64,000 nt of DNA, from assembly GCF_050947875.1 (NCBI RefSeq), contig NC_134568.1:200747043-200811042 (forward strand), read 5' to 3'. This document shows positions 1 to 11,550 of this stretch, piece after piece; position 1 is the stretch's first letter; the number at the start of each line of letters is the position of its first letter. The notes beneath the pieces are model-generated. The model searched no databases and was not told the origin of the DNA. It worked only from the letters and a program-made list of their open reading frames with translations. The position numbers and the translations under genes are program-made. The stretch comes from Dermacentor variabilis. Lineage: Eukaryota; Arthropoda; Arachnida; Ixodida; Ixodidae.

Positions 1-1884
1 GCAGCAAGCTGGGGAGATTTGGCAGAGGCGCGTTGACTGGGACGGGCAGGGGTGACGCAGCTGACGTCAACGAATGTGACGTGAAGGCATGAAACGGGTC
101 TAGGAGGTAATGATATTACCTCTGGCGCGATTGTGGCGGTACACAGTGTCGCACGTCGTAGCCAAAACAGTGCTTAAGGTGTCCGCTTGGGCGTCGCCAT
201 TTTCTCACCGTTCTTGCTTCCCCGTAGCTCGGCGAGAGCAGCAGATCCGCAGCCCTTCCCATGATCCCTAATGCGATGCTATCGCGTCTACACGCATTCC
301 GAAATTCCCCTTACTCGTCTCAATCCACCCCTGTCTGGCTCATTAACGTGACGCTTTTGCCTAGCGTATTAACCCCGTTTACATGGATGCGACGCGCTAT
401 AAAGCTGATGTAACGCAATGCTCTATGCGCCATTTGTCGCAGTAATGTAAACGCGGCTTATGACTACTGACGAAGCGCGAAAATGAATGGCATCGGGAGA
501 GGTATCGCTACAAAAGTCGCTGCCCTGGCCTTTCTTTCGTCCTTATTTGTTTTCTGGCCTAAAATTTCAACATAAATACGTACCAACTGGCTCAGTTTGC
601 CCTTCTCTTCGGCACTGCAACCTGAACGTTGCGCCGCATTTGAATGCTAAGGCATTACGATTACCGCAATGATCATGCATCAGCACAGTGACTGCGTTCA
701 CATTTTCGGTGGAGCGAAGACATAACTCGGAAGATAAAGCAGGCTGCGGTTCACACAGACTGCACTCTGCGGTCATTCCGTCACGATGGGTAGCACGGCG
801 TCTGCAGCCCATGCTATCTCTTCACGAGTGCCAAGGGTACACCGTACACGCTTGGATTCCTGTCCTCTCGTGCCTTTCCGCTGCTTTCTCACTTGGCGCT
901 GCACTTTTGCATCAAACGGCCCATGGCCTAATTAATCAATCAGGCATTCTTCTTAGGTCCGGGAATGATGCATTTGAGCCCGTTTTTCACTGAGCCTCAG
1001 AGGCGTCCGCGAGTGTTCAAATGACAAGGAGCTTCATCCAGCGTTGCCTAAAGGGCCAAATTTTATTAAACGCTTGAATATGCGCTCCTGGTATAATAGT
1101 TGCAAACTTGGTTGCTCAACGAATGGCCCCGCCTTGTTTCTAGAGGGCACATGACCATAACGGCGACGTGCATTAATACCCAGGACACCACAGCACTCGA
1201 TCTAGATTGTACTGTGCGCACCACGCTAAAAGTAACAATAATAAAGACGGATAAGTAAATTTTCATAATGACTGAAGAAAAAAGAAGAAACATACAGCGT
1301 TAACAAGAATAATGGTCCCTCTTCTGGGCGTTACACGCGCATATCAGCACTTTTCAGCAGCGTGCATTAAAAAGAGTTTTTGTTTCAACAACCAATTGTC
1401 TTGAAGTAATTGCGTATGTATGAGGTATGCCTCTAGTGGAAGTGTGTGTGAGGAACGGGGGGGGGGAGGGCAGCGTTAGTGGGAAGGAGAGCGGAAAACT
1501 GACCTTTTGGCTTCACTAGACCACAATTCCAAGAGGATGAAGGCGGGTGATTGATTTTCTCAGTTTATAACGCGCGTGGCCTCCCTTTCTTTTGTGTCCC
1601 CCTCTAAGGAAATAAAGAACAAACAAAAAAGCGTAATCGAGGAGGGTTGGGGCAGGAGGGAGGAGTAGGGCGACGTATGATTGATTGCCTGGGTAGTACA
1701 GGTTCTCTGAAGAAGAAAGCGTATAGTATATAGTGCAACCGGTGCGGTAAAGAGTGGCCGTCATCACTTCGTGCTCTCTTTTCACGTCAGTTATTCAGTG
1801 TTGTTATTAGGGGCGACTACGAGTCCCACGCTGAGTAAACAAACAAAATAAAATGGACAGCCCCTTTCCGACAGCATCTTCCTA
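1..1884. other. No recognisable gene
   Basis: I see no gene or named repeat here. The only open frames are short, up to about 100 codons, and none shows a recognisable motif. There is a run of ten G's near 1458 and scattered A-rich stretches. A host regulatory or intronic role is possible but nothing in the sequence shows it. Confidence 0.5.
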
Positions 1885-2033
1885 TACATACATGCATACA
1901 TACATACATACATACATACATACATACATACATACATACATACATACATACATACATACATACATACATACATACATACATACATACATACATACATACA
2001 TACATACATACATACATACATACATACATACAT
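1885..2033. repeat. (TACA)n microsatellite
   Basis: An almost pure tetranucleotide array of TACA/CATA units runs for about 150 bp with one TGCA interruption near its start. Open frames reading Tyr-Val-Cys-Met or His-Thr-Tyr-Ile repeats across it are translations of the microsatellite and not genes. Degenerate CCAT-like repeats follow at about 2185-2230. Confidence 0.95.
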
Positions 2034-4030
2034 CGGTTCGTCCCTCCATCCATCAGTTAATTTATTATTATTTTTTCTCATTCCTTGTTCTCATATCGGT
2101 ATATATTGCTTTACTTACAAGTCCCCACTTCGGATTGGGTTCGGAATGAATCGCAGTATGCCAAAATAAATAGATAAAAAATATCCACCCATTCCGTCCA
2201 TCCACTCATGCATCCGGCTATCCGTCCGTACGTGTCACACATAAGCGTAAGGTTGAAAAAGAACCTTCGTACGCATTAACATGAAGTACAATTTAAAAAA
2301 AAGAGTTTCGTCGCATGCAGAGTTCGAATACCAGCCCTGGACCATCCGGAAAGCCGATGATGCAGCCCGAGTCCAAGGACTTCGAGCCGCCACCTGAGGC
2401 CACCATAACAAAAACTGCCGGACCGTTCTTTTTAATAAAGTTTGTTCTTCTTCATCGCATGCATATACACTATCAGCAATTTGAAGCAAGATTAAGTCAA
2501 ACAGAAAATTCAGCAGAGCAAATAATGTCCTCTTTACAATGCCTGGAAAAGGCAATGGCCCAACAATAGCCCATAAAGAGGGCGCGGTACTCCCCCTTGT
2601 TCTGAACGTTACGCACAGTTCTCGAATAGGCGGGTCATAAAGCGCACAAGTTAATGGCACATGTGAGGTGCCCTCATCTAGTCCATCCCAAACACATGGC
2701 GCTGATTCAGTACACCCTATTTTATGTATAGGAAGTTGTTGCTGTAGGTAACACCGAGTCAAAGTAAATGAAACGAAGACTCTCTACGCCTCTCGGTAAG
2801 TTGCCAGAAAGTCTCAATTTTAGCTTAGGCTGCACTGCATAAAGAATAAATCGTTTCGCTGTATCATCGAACAACGTTTTTCAAGGACCATTCTATTGAA
2901 GGTTTCTACACGAGGTGTCTATAGGTCATTGCTGAAGAGAGGAATAACGTACATTGCGTCATGTTCAATTTTTTCCGGTAGTTTCCAGATAATCTAACGT
3001 GGCTGGGATCTCACTGAAATACAATATCATGTCCACACCATGCCCCACTGTGCACATACTACGTAATTGAAACAATAATTTCACTGTATGATCTCTTGGT
3101 ATTAAGGCAGACGCTTGGGCGAGCAGGTCGTAGTTCATCACGGCGGTATTGCGTAGCGCGCGAATGTAGAAAAAAGGATAGATAAGAGCAAGGAGCGCTA
3201 CTTCGAACTGGTCTTTATTTTCAGACGAGCATGATTTATATGCGCAGCAAAAAAAAAAAAAAAAGCACAGGGAAAACAAAGGTGATACGCAGGGCAAGTA
3301 TATAGTTGATAAGTCAGATCACTTTTTTTAACACGCGTGCGCACAATTGCCCTATATAGCACCCAGCCAGGTAATCACGCTCAAGCTGTGCGAAAGAAAT
3401 GGACAGAGTCCTTACGCAGCGGTCACCTAACTTGTAAATATTCTCCGCTTTTATTATTTCTCGGGTTAACTGCGACCCATGCATTGCCAATGTCACGCAC
3501 TGATAAAAAGGGGGAGTACACCAGCAATCACTGCAACGAATTCCAAGATGCCCCTACACAGCGTTATGCACTTTGTTTCGGTGGTCGCGAAGGCGGTCAT
3601 TGAAAAACCTTCCAGTATGGCACGGGACGACACCTTCCCTCTACGCACGGGACGAAACGTGATCTGTGCTTGATGGAGCACGAAAACAAGTTTGCGCGTG
3701 CAGCGTTTATTCATTCACATATTGTCTGTAGTTTCTTTGGTGCCGAGAAAACCACCTGCACGCTGGTACCCTGGGGAATATTTTTGAACCTGTGCGAAAT
3801 GCTGTGCACGTACGGTAGAACGACAGGCCGGCTTCTTGCCGTGTTGTGACGTTTTTCAGGCTTCTGCCCTCGCTACAACCTTAAGCAACGTTTCAGCGCC
3901 CGAAGAACCTGTTGTTCGCTGTATAACTGGTTTCTACCAGGCGCCTCACCTGTTGTACAAAACTACGATGCATTGTATGGGGGCATGACTTTGTGTGGGG
4001 ACAGAGAAAAGCGCTCTTTGCTCTTCTTTG
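2034..4030. other. No recognisable gene
   Basis: This roughly 2-kb stretch holds only short open frames without known motifs. There is a 17-bp poly(A) run near 3247. I could not assign a transposon family or exon. Confidence 0.45.
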
Positions 4031-4071
4031 CTTGTGAGCCAATACAAGCGAAGCTTGTATTGGCTCACAAG
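4031..4071. repeat. Perfect hairpin, 19-bp arms, 3-nt loop
   Basis: Bases 4031-4049 are the exact reverse complement of 4053-4071, separated by GAA. The arms begin CTTGTGAGCC. Such a perfect short-loop hairpin could extrude as a cruciform or fold in RNA. It could also be a snap-back replication product. The arms do not match the ends of any element recognised in this window. Confidence 0.9.
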
Positions 4072-4311
4072 TTTCGGTGGCGTTCTCATGGTCACGCAAA
4101 AAAAAAACAGTTACTCTCATAGCAAAGCAGCTGCGTGAAAGGGCGGTTTCATGAGTTGACAGCTGCTCCGCCGGAACGCGAGTCATTAGCAAGAATTCCA
4201 GCTGCATAGGCGCGCGCTCACACCCCGCGTATAACTAATGAGAGCCGTTTCGCTTCTGCCGGGCAGGGAAAGGGCAGGAAAGGGTTTTGCCCGCGCTGCC
4301 CGCTGGCTTCG

Positions 4312-4695
4312 TTTCCATTCAGTTTAGTCTCGGAAAACGAATGGGACGGCCACGCGCTGTGCGTTCCCCTGAGGAGCTGGCAGCATTCGACGAGCGGCAG
4401 CGATAACTCGCCCGTGAAAGGGCTCGCCATCGGCGCGCCGATCCAGCCGTTAGAGCTATTTCGCACGCGCTGCGCCGGCTTCCTTTCCGTTCAGTTCAAT
4501 CTCGGAAAACGGATGGAACGGCGACGCGTTGTGCGTTCCCCCGAGAAACCGGCAGCCTTCGACGAGCGCCTGCTAGAACTTGCCCATGAACGGGCTCGCC
4601 GTCGGTGCGCCAATCCAACCGTTAGAACCGCCCGAGCCCAGGCAATCCGACAGCAACGAAAAGAAGATCCCGAGCTGAGGGAGCGGGAGGCCTAA
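4312..4695 (+). repeat. 172-bp tandem duplication encoding a basic, Arg/Glu-rich peptide
   Basis: Two diverged copies start at 4312 and 4484, both beginning TTTCC.TTCAGTT. Each copy contains a frame starting Met-(Gly/Glu)-Arg followed by a Val-Arg-Ser-Pro-Glu motif and an Arg/Glu/Ala-rich, probably helical stretch. The first copy has an in-frame stop after the Asp-Glu-Arg-Gln-Arg motif. The second stays open from ATG 4512 to the stop at 4693-4695. I do not recognise the family with certainty. The charged repeats resemble low-complexity peptides found in repetitive arthropod DNA. The function is unknown. Confidence 0.5.
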
Positions 4696-6888
4696 GCAAT
4701 CCGGCACCGTTACCTGTGGGTTACGTAACCGTGGCGAAGGTCAGGTGCATGCAGGACAAGCTTCCCTTGCCCCCATTTACCGATAGGGGAAGGGTTGGTA
4801 TTTTTACCTACATTCGCGCGCTACGCAATACCGCCATTATGATCTTTTGGTGCTGATGTTACTCAGAAGCTCTAGCGCCAACTTCGAGTCCGATAAGCTT
4901 GCGACGCTTTCGACAATAAACTTCTTAGCCTCTAGTATGACACTTAACTCTGCTGTAGTGGGTGATATTCAAAAATGTTGAGATCGCAAGTAGACGCTGT
5001 TGACCTTAGGCTGCAATGACAGTAATGCACGCTGAGTTATTCTGAATACAGGAACCATATATGTTTCCTTCCTGAAAGCTTATCTTGAAGTTGAAGCAAA
5101 ACAAGCTGGACGGCCACTAAGGGAGAAACTTCGCATACCTTTTTCGCCTACTTTCGGTCTTTACATACACTTGTGGCTGCGGATAGCTGCTGATCCTTGC
5201 AACGTTCGTATCCGAGAACACTGGCCTGATACCTAGGTAACCCAGTATGCCGATCAAACCGACCTGTTAAAGGTAGCGTTGTCCATAGCGAATGTTATTT
5301 ATGCTGCATGAGGATGTGGAAGAAGTTATATGTTTGTCGATGTCGTAGCACAGCTATTAGTACCTCCGTCACGATCAGGGTACTTGACGTCGCCTTCGGT
5401 ACACCAAGACAAACAAGAATACTTTTTTTCCATTAACAAGTGTAACTTATCTCTGCCGAATGTAATATTCCTTGCAGTACTAGCAACGAGTACTTGAACG
5501 TTTACTGTAACAAATCCACATGGAACATGAGCAAGGTGCCTGTAGAGCTCCCCCATCGTGCACCCGCCAAGTACATTTATTTATATCTTGCACAAAGTTA
5601 ATGTATCTTCACTTCTCCAAATACCGGTGCAACTTTTTAGCAAAAGCTTTGTGTTTCGAGACGGCGGACGCGCTGGAAGTACTGCAGATACAGTCGACTA
5701 GAACGCTACACTGAAGCACATTAAGTATTCTCCAAAAGAAAGAGGCAGTTCGAGACGATGCCATTCAAGCGCTGGGGCGAGCTGTGCCGTTTACTATCGT
5801 TTATGCCATCTGCGAAACTCTGACAGATCGTGCGAGCCGTTCATTTACCTGTGAGTCATCTCCATCCACTTCACACGTTGTCACTATCGCGTATACTGGA
5901 TGAATTTACTGCAGCAGGTAAATTTTGTGTTCTCAATAGCTTGTTTGACCAACTTTAGTGGCTCACAGACAAGAATATAAATATTCACTACGACCAGCTT
6001 AAATTACGTTTAGTGATGCCCTTCGATCAAAATTATTCGCAGGATTTGGACAATTCGATTAAGGGAGTTCACAAGTGCTCTTAATTCTGCTAAGAAATAA
6101 GAAAGAGCCCATCGGGATCTATGGATGCGCAGGCCCTGATGGCGGGACCTGTACGGGTTCTGTGTTGTATATGACACAAGTGTAGAGCGTACCGCCAAGA
6201 CGCTGTTAAATGTTGACCTAAGTCATTCATATTGTGTTACATGACACGTTTCTGTAAATTGAAAATAATGACGTGCCCTCCTTCCCACCCTAAAAGAAAG
6301 AAATCAAACAAAACTATTTGTTAAACGAAATGGCTCTTTGGTGTTTAGCAAGGCGGCTGGAGCCCGTATCATAAACACTATGCACATAAAGAAGACGCAT
6401 TAGAATGTTTCGACAGCCAGCTCAAGATCAACACGACATGTTGGCACAAATACCACGGGCCACTAATGCACTCTTTCTGCTGCTACTAAAGGGGCGGAAA
6501 GCACGATCCCAACAGGAACATCAGGGGTCTTAATGGATGTACGCAGACAAGGCCTCTAAAAAAAAAAGTTAACATGTGTCGTATAACGGGTTGCTGTCGA
6601 AAGGACGAAAGGTAAAATGTGACTTTTTTTTCGTTTTTATTCGAGATAGCATATGGCTAAGGTCAACCTGCCTGAAGAATGAAATGTACACAGACCGTAT
6701 CGAGGTTCAAGGATTAGAACTAGCTGAAGCGAGATATTATTTCCCAAACGGTGGGACGAAATACATGGGCGTTCCCGTTACTTTTATGCTTCAATGCATA
6801 AAGAAGCGTCTTGTTAAAAAAGTAAGTGGAACAACAGTGCATTTTTACGGCGAGTTTGATGGCGCATATCGCCAAATTGGTGTCATTC
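4696..6888. other. No recognisable gene
   Basis: About 2.2 kb of AT-richer sequence with only short frames. No transposon ends, tRNA-like boxes or conserved protein motifs were recognised. Confidence 0.4.
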
Positions 6889-6976
6889 TAGAGAGAGAGA
6901 GAAAGAGAGAGAGATTTATTTCCAAAAAAGCAGAGAGGTCGGCCAGAGCTACAACTGGAAATTCATTCCAAGTGGA
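6889..6976 (-). mobile_element. Possible LINE 3' tail (GA/TC tract)
   Basis: Read on the minus strand, an AAATAAA signal is followed by a TC-rich tract, which is the arrangement seen at the 3' ends of I-like LINEs elsewhere in this window (56330-56346, 22493). No coding sequence is attached, so this would be a severely 5'-truncated copy. A plain GA microsatellite beside a chance AATAAA is the alternative. Confidence 0.35.
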
Positions 6977-7075
6977 TACGCCTTTTCATTTCATTTCATT
7001 TTATTTCCTTAAAGACCCCGTAGTAGGGGTATTACATAAGGGGCGGGCACACAACATATACAAACAACTGTTATA
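6977..7075 (-). mobile_element. LINE 3'-end fragment with (TGAAA)n tail
   Basis: On the minus strand a short motif with CCCCTACTACGGGG and GTCTTTAAGG is followed by AATAAA-like sequence and a TGAAATGAAATG tail (plus strand 6980-7000). This is the layout of a CR1/Jockey-type LINE 3' UTR, and I recall similar tails from tick genomes. No reading frame remains. The upstream limit is uncertain. Confidence 0.45.
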
Positions 7076-7103
7076 ATGCATTCAATTCTGTAGATAAAAA
7101 GTT

Positions 7104-7127
7104 GTTACATCTTGAACAAGATGTAAC
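7104..7127. repeat. 11-bp-arm palindrome
   Basis: GTTACATCTTG is followed by AA and its exact reverse complement. It lies just upstream, on the minus strand, of the LINE 3'-tail-like sequence and may be an RNA stem-loop of that element. Confidence 0.7.
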
Positions 7128-7539
7128 ATGGTAAATTCATCGGCTACAATTGGTAAATTGGAATATGTGCCGTAAAGTAATTATATAAGAAGCTAATTAG
7201 TGTATTCTTGTTAATTACTTGTATATGTGTTTCGATTTCTCGTGCAAGTAATGTCCGCATCTCTGAATAATCCGGCTCAAGGACTGCAATTATGTTATCT
7301 GCTCCATGCGATTTTTGAAAATTTCAGGAAACCTAAAAATTATCACCCCCAATATACTGGTATTACAGAATCAATTTGAACCCAAATTTTACTAAAGCTG
7401 AAGCCATACCGCTCCATTCTTGAAATAAGAGCCATAAGTTGCCTCCGCTTCCATTCTACCTAATAAGTATGTCAAAGTTCTTGATACCTTTCAAGACATT
7501 AGGCGTTTATTTCTAGGAACATTTGACATGGGACACACA

Positions 7540-8207
7540 CATAAATTACTAAACAAATTATCGCAAACTATTGGCTTGATGGGGTGACACTGCACCGAAT
7601 TTCGAAAGTCAGTGTAATTTTTACTATACATCTCCTTCTAATCCACTCCTTATAATGGAGGGCTAGTATCGTCGACCGCAACTGCAGAGAATATAATTAA
7701 GTTGTTTTTACTGCAAAACCGAGTTTTTAGGTTACCCGCCGTGATTGCTTAGCGGCTATGGTGTGCTGCTAAGCACGAGGTCGCGGGATCAAATCCCGGC
7801 TGTGGCAGCCGCATTTCGATGGAGGCGAAATGCAAAGAACACCCGTGTCCCCTGCTTTGGGGTCACGTTAAAGATCCCCTGATGGTCAAAATTAATCCAA
7901 ACTCCCCAACTACGGCGTACCTCATAATAAAATCGTGCTTTTCGCACTCAAAACCTCATAATTTAATTCAATTCGAGTTTTAGGTTAATTTAAAACGCTT
8001 CACATCTTCCCACAAGCAACCGTTTGAATTTTTTTGCATGGTTAGTATGTAGTCTCGACATTGCCATTTGTTGGGCGTGTTGGCAAACTGACTCGGAAAG
8101 CATATTTAGCGCCAGCGAACAAGGACGGAAGGGAGACGACACCGCTAGCGCATTTAAGGTATTAAAGTGACATAAATCACTAAACAAATTATCGCAAACT
8201 ATTGGCT
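7540..8207 (+). repeat. About 38-bp direct repeat flanking a 0.6-kb segment
   Basis: Near-identical copies containing AAACAAATTATCGCAAACTA lie at 7540-7576 and 8169-8207. The 0.6 kb between them includes a SINE that has its own TSD. The repeats are much longer than a normal TSD, so a local segmental duplication or a slipped rearrangement fits better than a transposition. No gene is recognised here apart from the SINE, nor in 7988-8360. Confidence 0.6.
7735..7973 (+). mobile_element. tRNA-derived SINE (Ruka-like), with TSD
   Basis: The 5' part is tRNA-like: an A-box-like segment near GCTTAGCGGCTATGG and a B-box-like GGGATCAAATCCC at about 7787. The 3' body carries the conserved CACGTTAAAGA, ACTACGGCGT and CCTCATAAT blocks shared with four other copies here. 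A TSD of 14-15 bp (CGAGTTTT(T)AGGTTA) lies at 7720-7734 and 7974-7987, so both ends are defined. SINEs of this type are transcribed by RNA polymerase III and depend on a LINE reverse transcriptase. It is not a functional tRNA gene. Confidence 0.9.
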
Positions 8208-8360
8208 ATAAAGTCACTTTTATTCCTTAAATATGAAACAGGAAGATATTAACGCACTTAGCACCTGCTTACAAAGAATACAACAGTATACAATGATCAA
8301 TATCCTGAAAATTGACATATCAGCTGTTGCTGTATTAATGGTGCTAAGGCTGCCACCGAT

Positions 8361-8902
8361 TGTTACGGGGATGGGGTTTCGCGACCTCCAACAGCGTCTG
8401 CTTGGAGGACGAACAAGGTTGGCCATTTGAGAGGGTTCGGCAGGGAAGACGAAATGATGTTAAAGCAATTACAGAAGTTTAATACATCCTTACGGGTGAG
8501 CAGTGCGCTCCAAGACAAAAAAAAAATGCAGAAACTTTAAACGTGCTTGCTCCTGCACGCAAGGGCAGAGACGTCTCCACGTGGCGTTTCCCTGGCCTTA
8601 CTATACTCTCCACCATCCGGGCCACTTCATTCTCTCCTGCTTAGCGGTCCTTAGCGTAGCGGGCCCTGTCAGGACACGTCGGGTCCACTCATATGGAGGA
8701 ACATGGAGAGAAACCACTCCTTAGCGTAGAGGGGGTGAACTTAGGACATAGGAGAGTAGAATTTGCACTGGTGCATAATCCCATCTCACACACGAGACGG
8801 ACAAGTTTTTTCATGTTGACGAGAGTGACGATTATATAGCGCGTCGTATCTCAGGCGTTCGGCATCCGTTCTATTCATGACCGTACAAAGTGAACCGTAA
8901 CA
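8361..8902 (-). repeat. LTR-A, 3' copy of a gag-only Gypsy-like element
   Basis: The repeat begins TGTTACGG and ends CCGTAACA, a perfect 8-bp terminal inverted repeat. Its first 330 bp match 10340-10683. The element reads on the minus strand because its gag remnant does, so this is the 3' LTR. A G-rich minus-strand tract just outside its right end (8903-8915) may be the polypurine tract. The left flank is CCGAT; the matching TSD cannot be checked because the other LTR is truncated. Confidence 0.75.
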
Positions 8903-9189
8903 GGCTGCCCCGCCACTGATGTAGATCCCGTTAGGCAGGGGACGACCTCCGCTGACCAGAGGGATGACGCAGGCTGGAGCTTGTAGTCGTTGTCGGTTGT
9001 CGCAGAGCTCTCTGGAGCACTAAATACTGTAGGTGTTTTTCCTCGTCTCGGTCCGAGTCTAGATGCCTCAGTAGGGTCTGTAACAGTTTCTGGTTCATAG
9101 AAGGCGTCGGCAGAACTAACGGACGGGTTACATTTTGAGGTACTTAATCATGGGCTCCTCTTTCCTTTGCGGGTGCCCTAGCTTCGGCC

Positions 9190-10070
9190 TGCCGAGCCTG
9201 AAATTGGCAACGCCTTGTTGACCATCGCTGACTTCGCGAGTTCGAGGCGTCACTAACTACTCGGCTAGTTGAGCGGCTCTGGTTATCATGCTAACCTCCA
9301 GGCCTATCTGGAACCCAGTGCCTCACGTTTCCAGGTAACCGGTTATAAAATTGTTCAAGTGCAAAGCACTAAACAACCTTCGCATGATCATCATAGGCTT
9401 TTTGTTCCTTCAGCTATTCCTCCGTGTTTGACATAAGCTTATAGCCAAACTCCATATATGACTCATTCATAGCCTTTTTCCATTTCGCGTAACTTCCACC
9501 GCAACGCTTCCGCTGACAGACCATATTTCCTCAGCAAATTGGACTTCATCTCATCATAATCCTCAACTTCCTCTCTCATTAAGCGAGCGATTACGTCCGT
9601 TGGCTCGCCCGGTAACAGTGTGAGCAAACGCTGTGGCCACGATTCGCGGAAGAACCCTTGCTTATCGCACGTTCGCTTGAAGTTCACTAAGAACAAACGA
9701 ATGTCCTCTCCGAGCTTAAAGGGCCGCATTAGCTCTCTCATTTTTAACCATACGCGCTCTCCTGTACTGTTTCCTTCGTTCATCTGCCCTGCTGCTCGAC
9801 CGCGTTCCATTTCAAGCTCGAGTGGCTCCGATTCAAGTGCATGTTTCCTCTCCTCAAGCTCTTTTTGCTCTTTACGTTCATCTCCCTGACTTTTTGCAGA
9901 CTTCCTCTCTTTAATGATCTCCAGGCATTCCGTAAACTCATTATCCTCAGCCTCCTGAGCAAGAATAGCCTCAGTCAACTACGGTTTTCAGAGTTCATCT
10001 GTGACATCCAGGTGCAAATCCTTCGCCAGCCCCAACAACTCTGGTTTACTCAATAATTTCAGATTCATGG
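9190..10070 (-). pseudogene. Decayed gag of LTR-A element
   Basis: The frame starts at a minus-strand ATG near 10070 with Met-Asn-Leu-Lys, like the better-preserved gag at 18473-19666. It is broken by stops within the first 30 codons, is open over 9463-9978, and continues frameshifted to about 9200, where the HWVxDRPG motif is still readable. The conserved core WPQRLLTLLPG...DVIARL is the SCAN-like capsid region of Gypsy-type gag proteins. A Lys/Glu-rich predicted coiled coil precedes it. No protease, reverse transcriptase or integrase follows before the 3' LTR, so the copy is deleted and non-autonomous. Confidence 0.75.
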
Positions 10071-10301
10071 CTGTTTTCGGTGCGGTTTTCTCTACTACAC
10101 ACAAATATCTTGCCGCAATCTAACTATAGGCGACAACAGCAGCTCGAATTACTCGTTCTGCTCCAGACGTTCATCAATGCCTGGCCAAACTCAGCAGAGG
10201 AACTCCCACACTCACCACCTTGCAGCCGAGAATCCGGCGAAGACCACCGCAAACGTTATATTCAGTTGCGACTTGGTAGACGATGCTCGTAGATCCATAT
10301 C

Positions 10302-10319
10302 CCTCCGCTGCTTACCAGT
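10302..10319 (-). promoter_or_regulatory. Primer-binding-site-like sequence of LTR-A element
   Basis: On the minus strand a TGGTAAGCAGCGGAGGGAT-like stretch resembles, with changes, the primer site of the related element at 19924-19941, which fits a tRNA-Leu 3' end. A 20-bp near-duplicate (ACCAGTTGTTACG) lies between this site and the LTR, so the LTR edge appears twice (10320 and 10340). Confidence 0.5.
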
Positions 10320-10339
10320 TGTTACGAGCTGGTACCAGT

Positions 10340-10683
10340 TGTTACGGGGACGGGGTTTCGGTGACCTTCAACAGGGTCTGCTTGTAGCTCGAACCAGGTT
10401 GACCATCGGAGAGCGTTCGGAGGGAAGACGAGATGATGTAAAACAATAAAAGAAGTTTAATACATCATTACGGGTGAGCAGTGCGCTCCAAGACAAAAAA
10501 ATAGAGAAACGATCATGTAGAACGGCAGAAAGCTGAGCTAGTTGGTAAGGTTCGAAGTGCTTGCTCCTGCGCGCAAGGGCAGAGAAGTCTCCACGTGGCG
10601 CCTCCCTGGCCTTATTATACTCTCCACCATCCGGGCCACTTCATTCTCTCTTGCTGCCTGGTAGCGGGCCCTGTCAGGTCACG
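10340..10683 (-). repeat. LTR-A, 5' copy, truncated
   Basis: This matches 8361-8690 in order and orientation, with an extra 45-bp-scale insert near 10502-10550. Homology ends abruptly where RTE-LINE sequence begins at about 10684, so roughly 200 bp of the LTR is missing. I did not find the missing part on the far side of the LINE fragment. Confidence 0.75.
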
Positions 10684-11550
10684 TCTCTACTCTCTGCAGA
10701 TTAATTTTTAGACCCACCCTTCTGCTTTGCCTCTCCAGGTCAGTGAGCATGCATTGCAGTTGGTCCCCTGAGTTACTAAGCAAGGCAATATCATCAGCGA
10801 ATCGCAAGTTACTAAGGTATTCTCCATTAACTCTTATCCCCAATTCTTCCCAACCCAGGTCTCTGAATACCTCCTGTAAACACGCTGTGAATAGAATTGG
10901 AGAGATCGTATCTACCTGCCTGACGTCCTTCTTTATTCGGATTTTGTTGCTTTCTTTATGGAGGACTACGGTGGCTGTGGAGCCGCTATAGATATCTTTC
11001 AGTATTTTTACATACGGCTCGGCTAAACCCTGATTCCGTAATGCCTGCATGATCGACTGCTGAGATTTCGACTGAATAAAACGCTTTCTCGTAATCAATG
11101 AAAGCTATATATAAGGGTTGGTTATATTCCGCACATTTCTCTACGACCTGATTGATAGTGTGAATATGCTCTATTGTTGAGTAGCCTTTACGGAATCCTG
11201 CCTGGTCCTTTGGTTGACAGAAGTCTAAGGTGTTCCTGATTCTATTAGCGATTACCTTAGTAAATACTTTGCAGGCAACGGACACTAAGCTGATCGGTCT
11301 ATAATTTTTCAAGTCTTTGGCGTTCCCTTTTTTATGGATTAGGATTATGTTAGCGTTCTTCCAAAATTCCGGTGCGCTCGAAGTCATGAGGCATTGCGTA
11401 TACAGGGTGGCCAGTTTTTCTAGAACAATCTGCCCAACATCCTTCAACAAGTCTACTGTTACCTGAGCCTCCCAAGCTGCCTTTCCCCTTTGCATAGCCC
11501 CCAAGGCTTTCTGTACTTCTTCCGGCGTTACTTGTGGGATTTCAAACATT
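10684..11550 (-). pseudogene. RTE-like LINE reverse transcriptase fragment
   Basis: This is an internal piece of the same family as the element at 60708-63311, matching its reverse transcriptase from the Glu-Ile-Pro-(Lys/Gln)-Val-Thr region to just past FADDIALL. Motifs visible include YRPISL, a KAFYSV (normally KAFDSV, so a catalytic Asp is lost) and FADD. A frameshift near 11055 splits it into two frames (10986-11579 and 10679-11098). Both ends are missing. No TSD was found, so it may be a rearranged fragment and not a simple insertion. Confidence 0.85.

Noticed and set aside
1791..2149. Frames with Tyr-Val-Cys-Met or His-Thr-Tyr-Ile repeats
   Set aside because: Translations of the TACA microsatellite.
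7735..7830. tRNA gene (B box GGGATCAAATCCC)
   Set aside because: It is the head of a SINE: it continues into the shared SINE body, has a TSD, and does not fold as a full tRNA.
10684..11550. Clean LINE insertion in LTR-A
   Set aside because: No TSD and no continuation of the LTR on the far side, so I call it a truncated or rearranged fragment.
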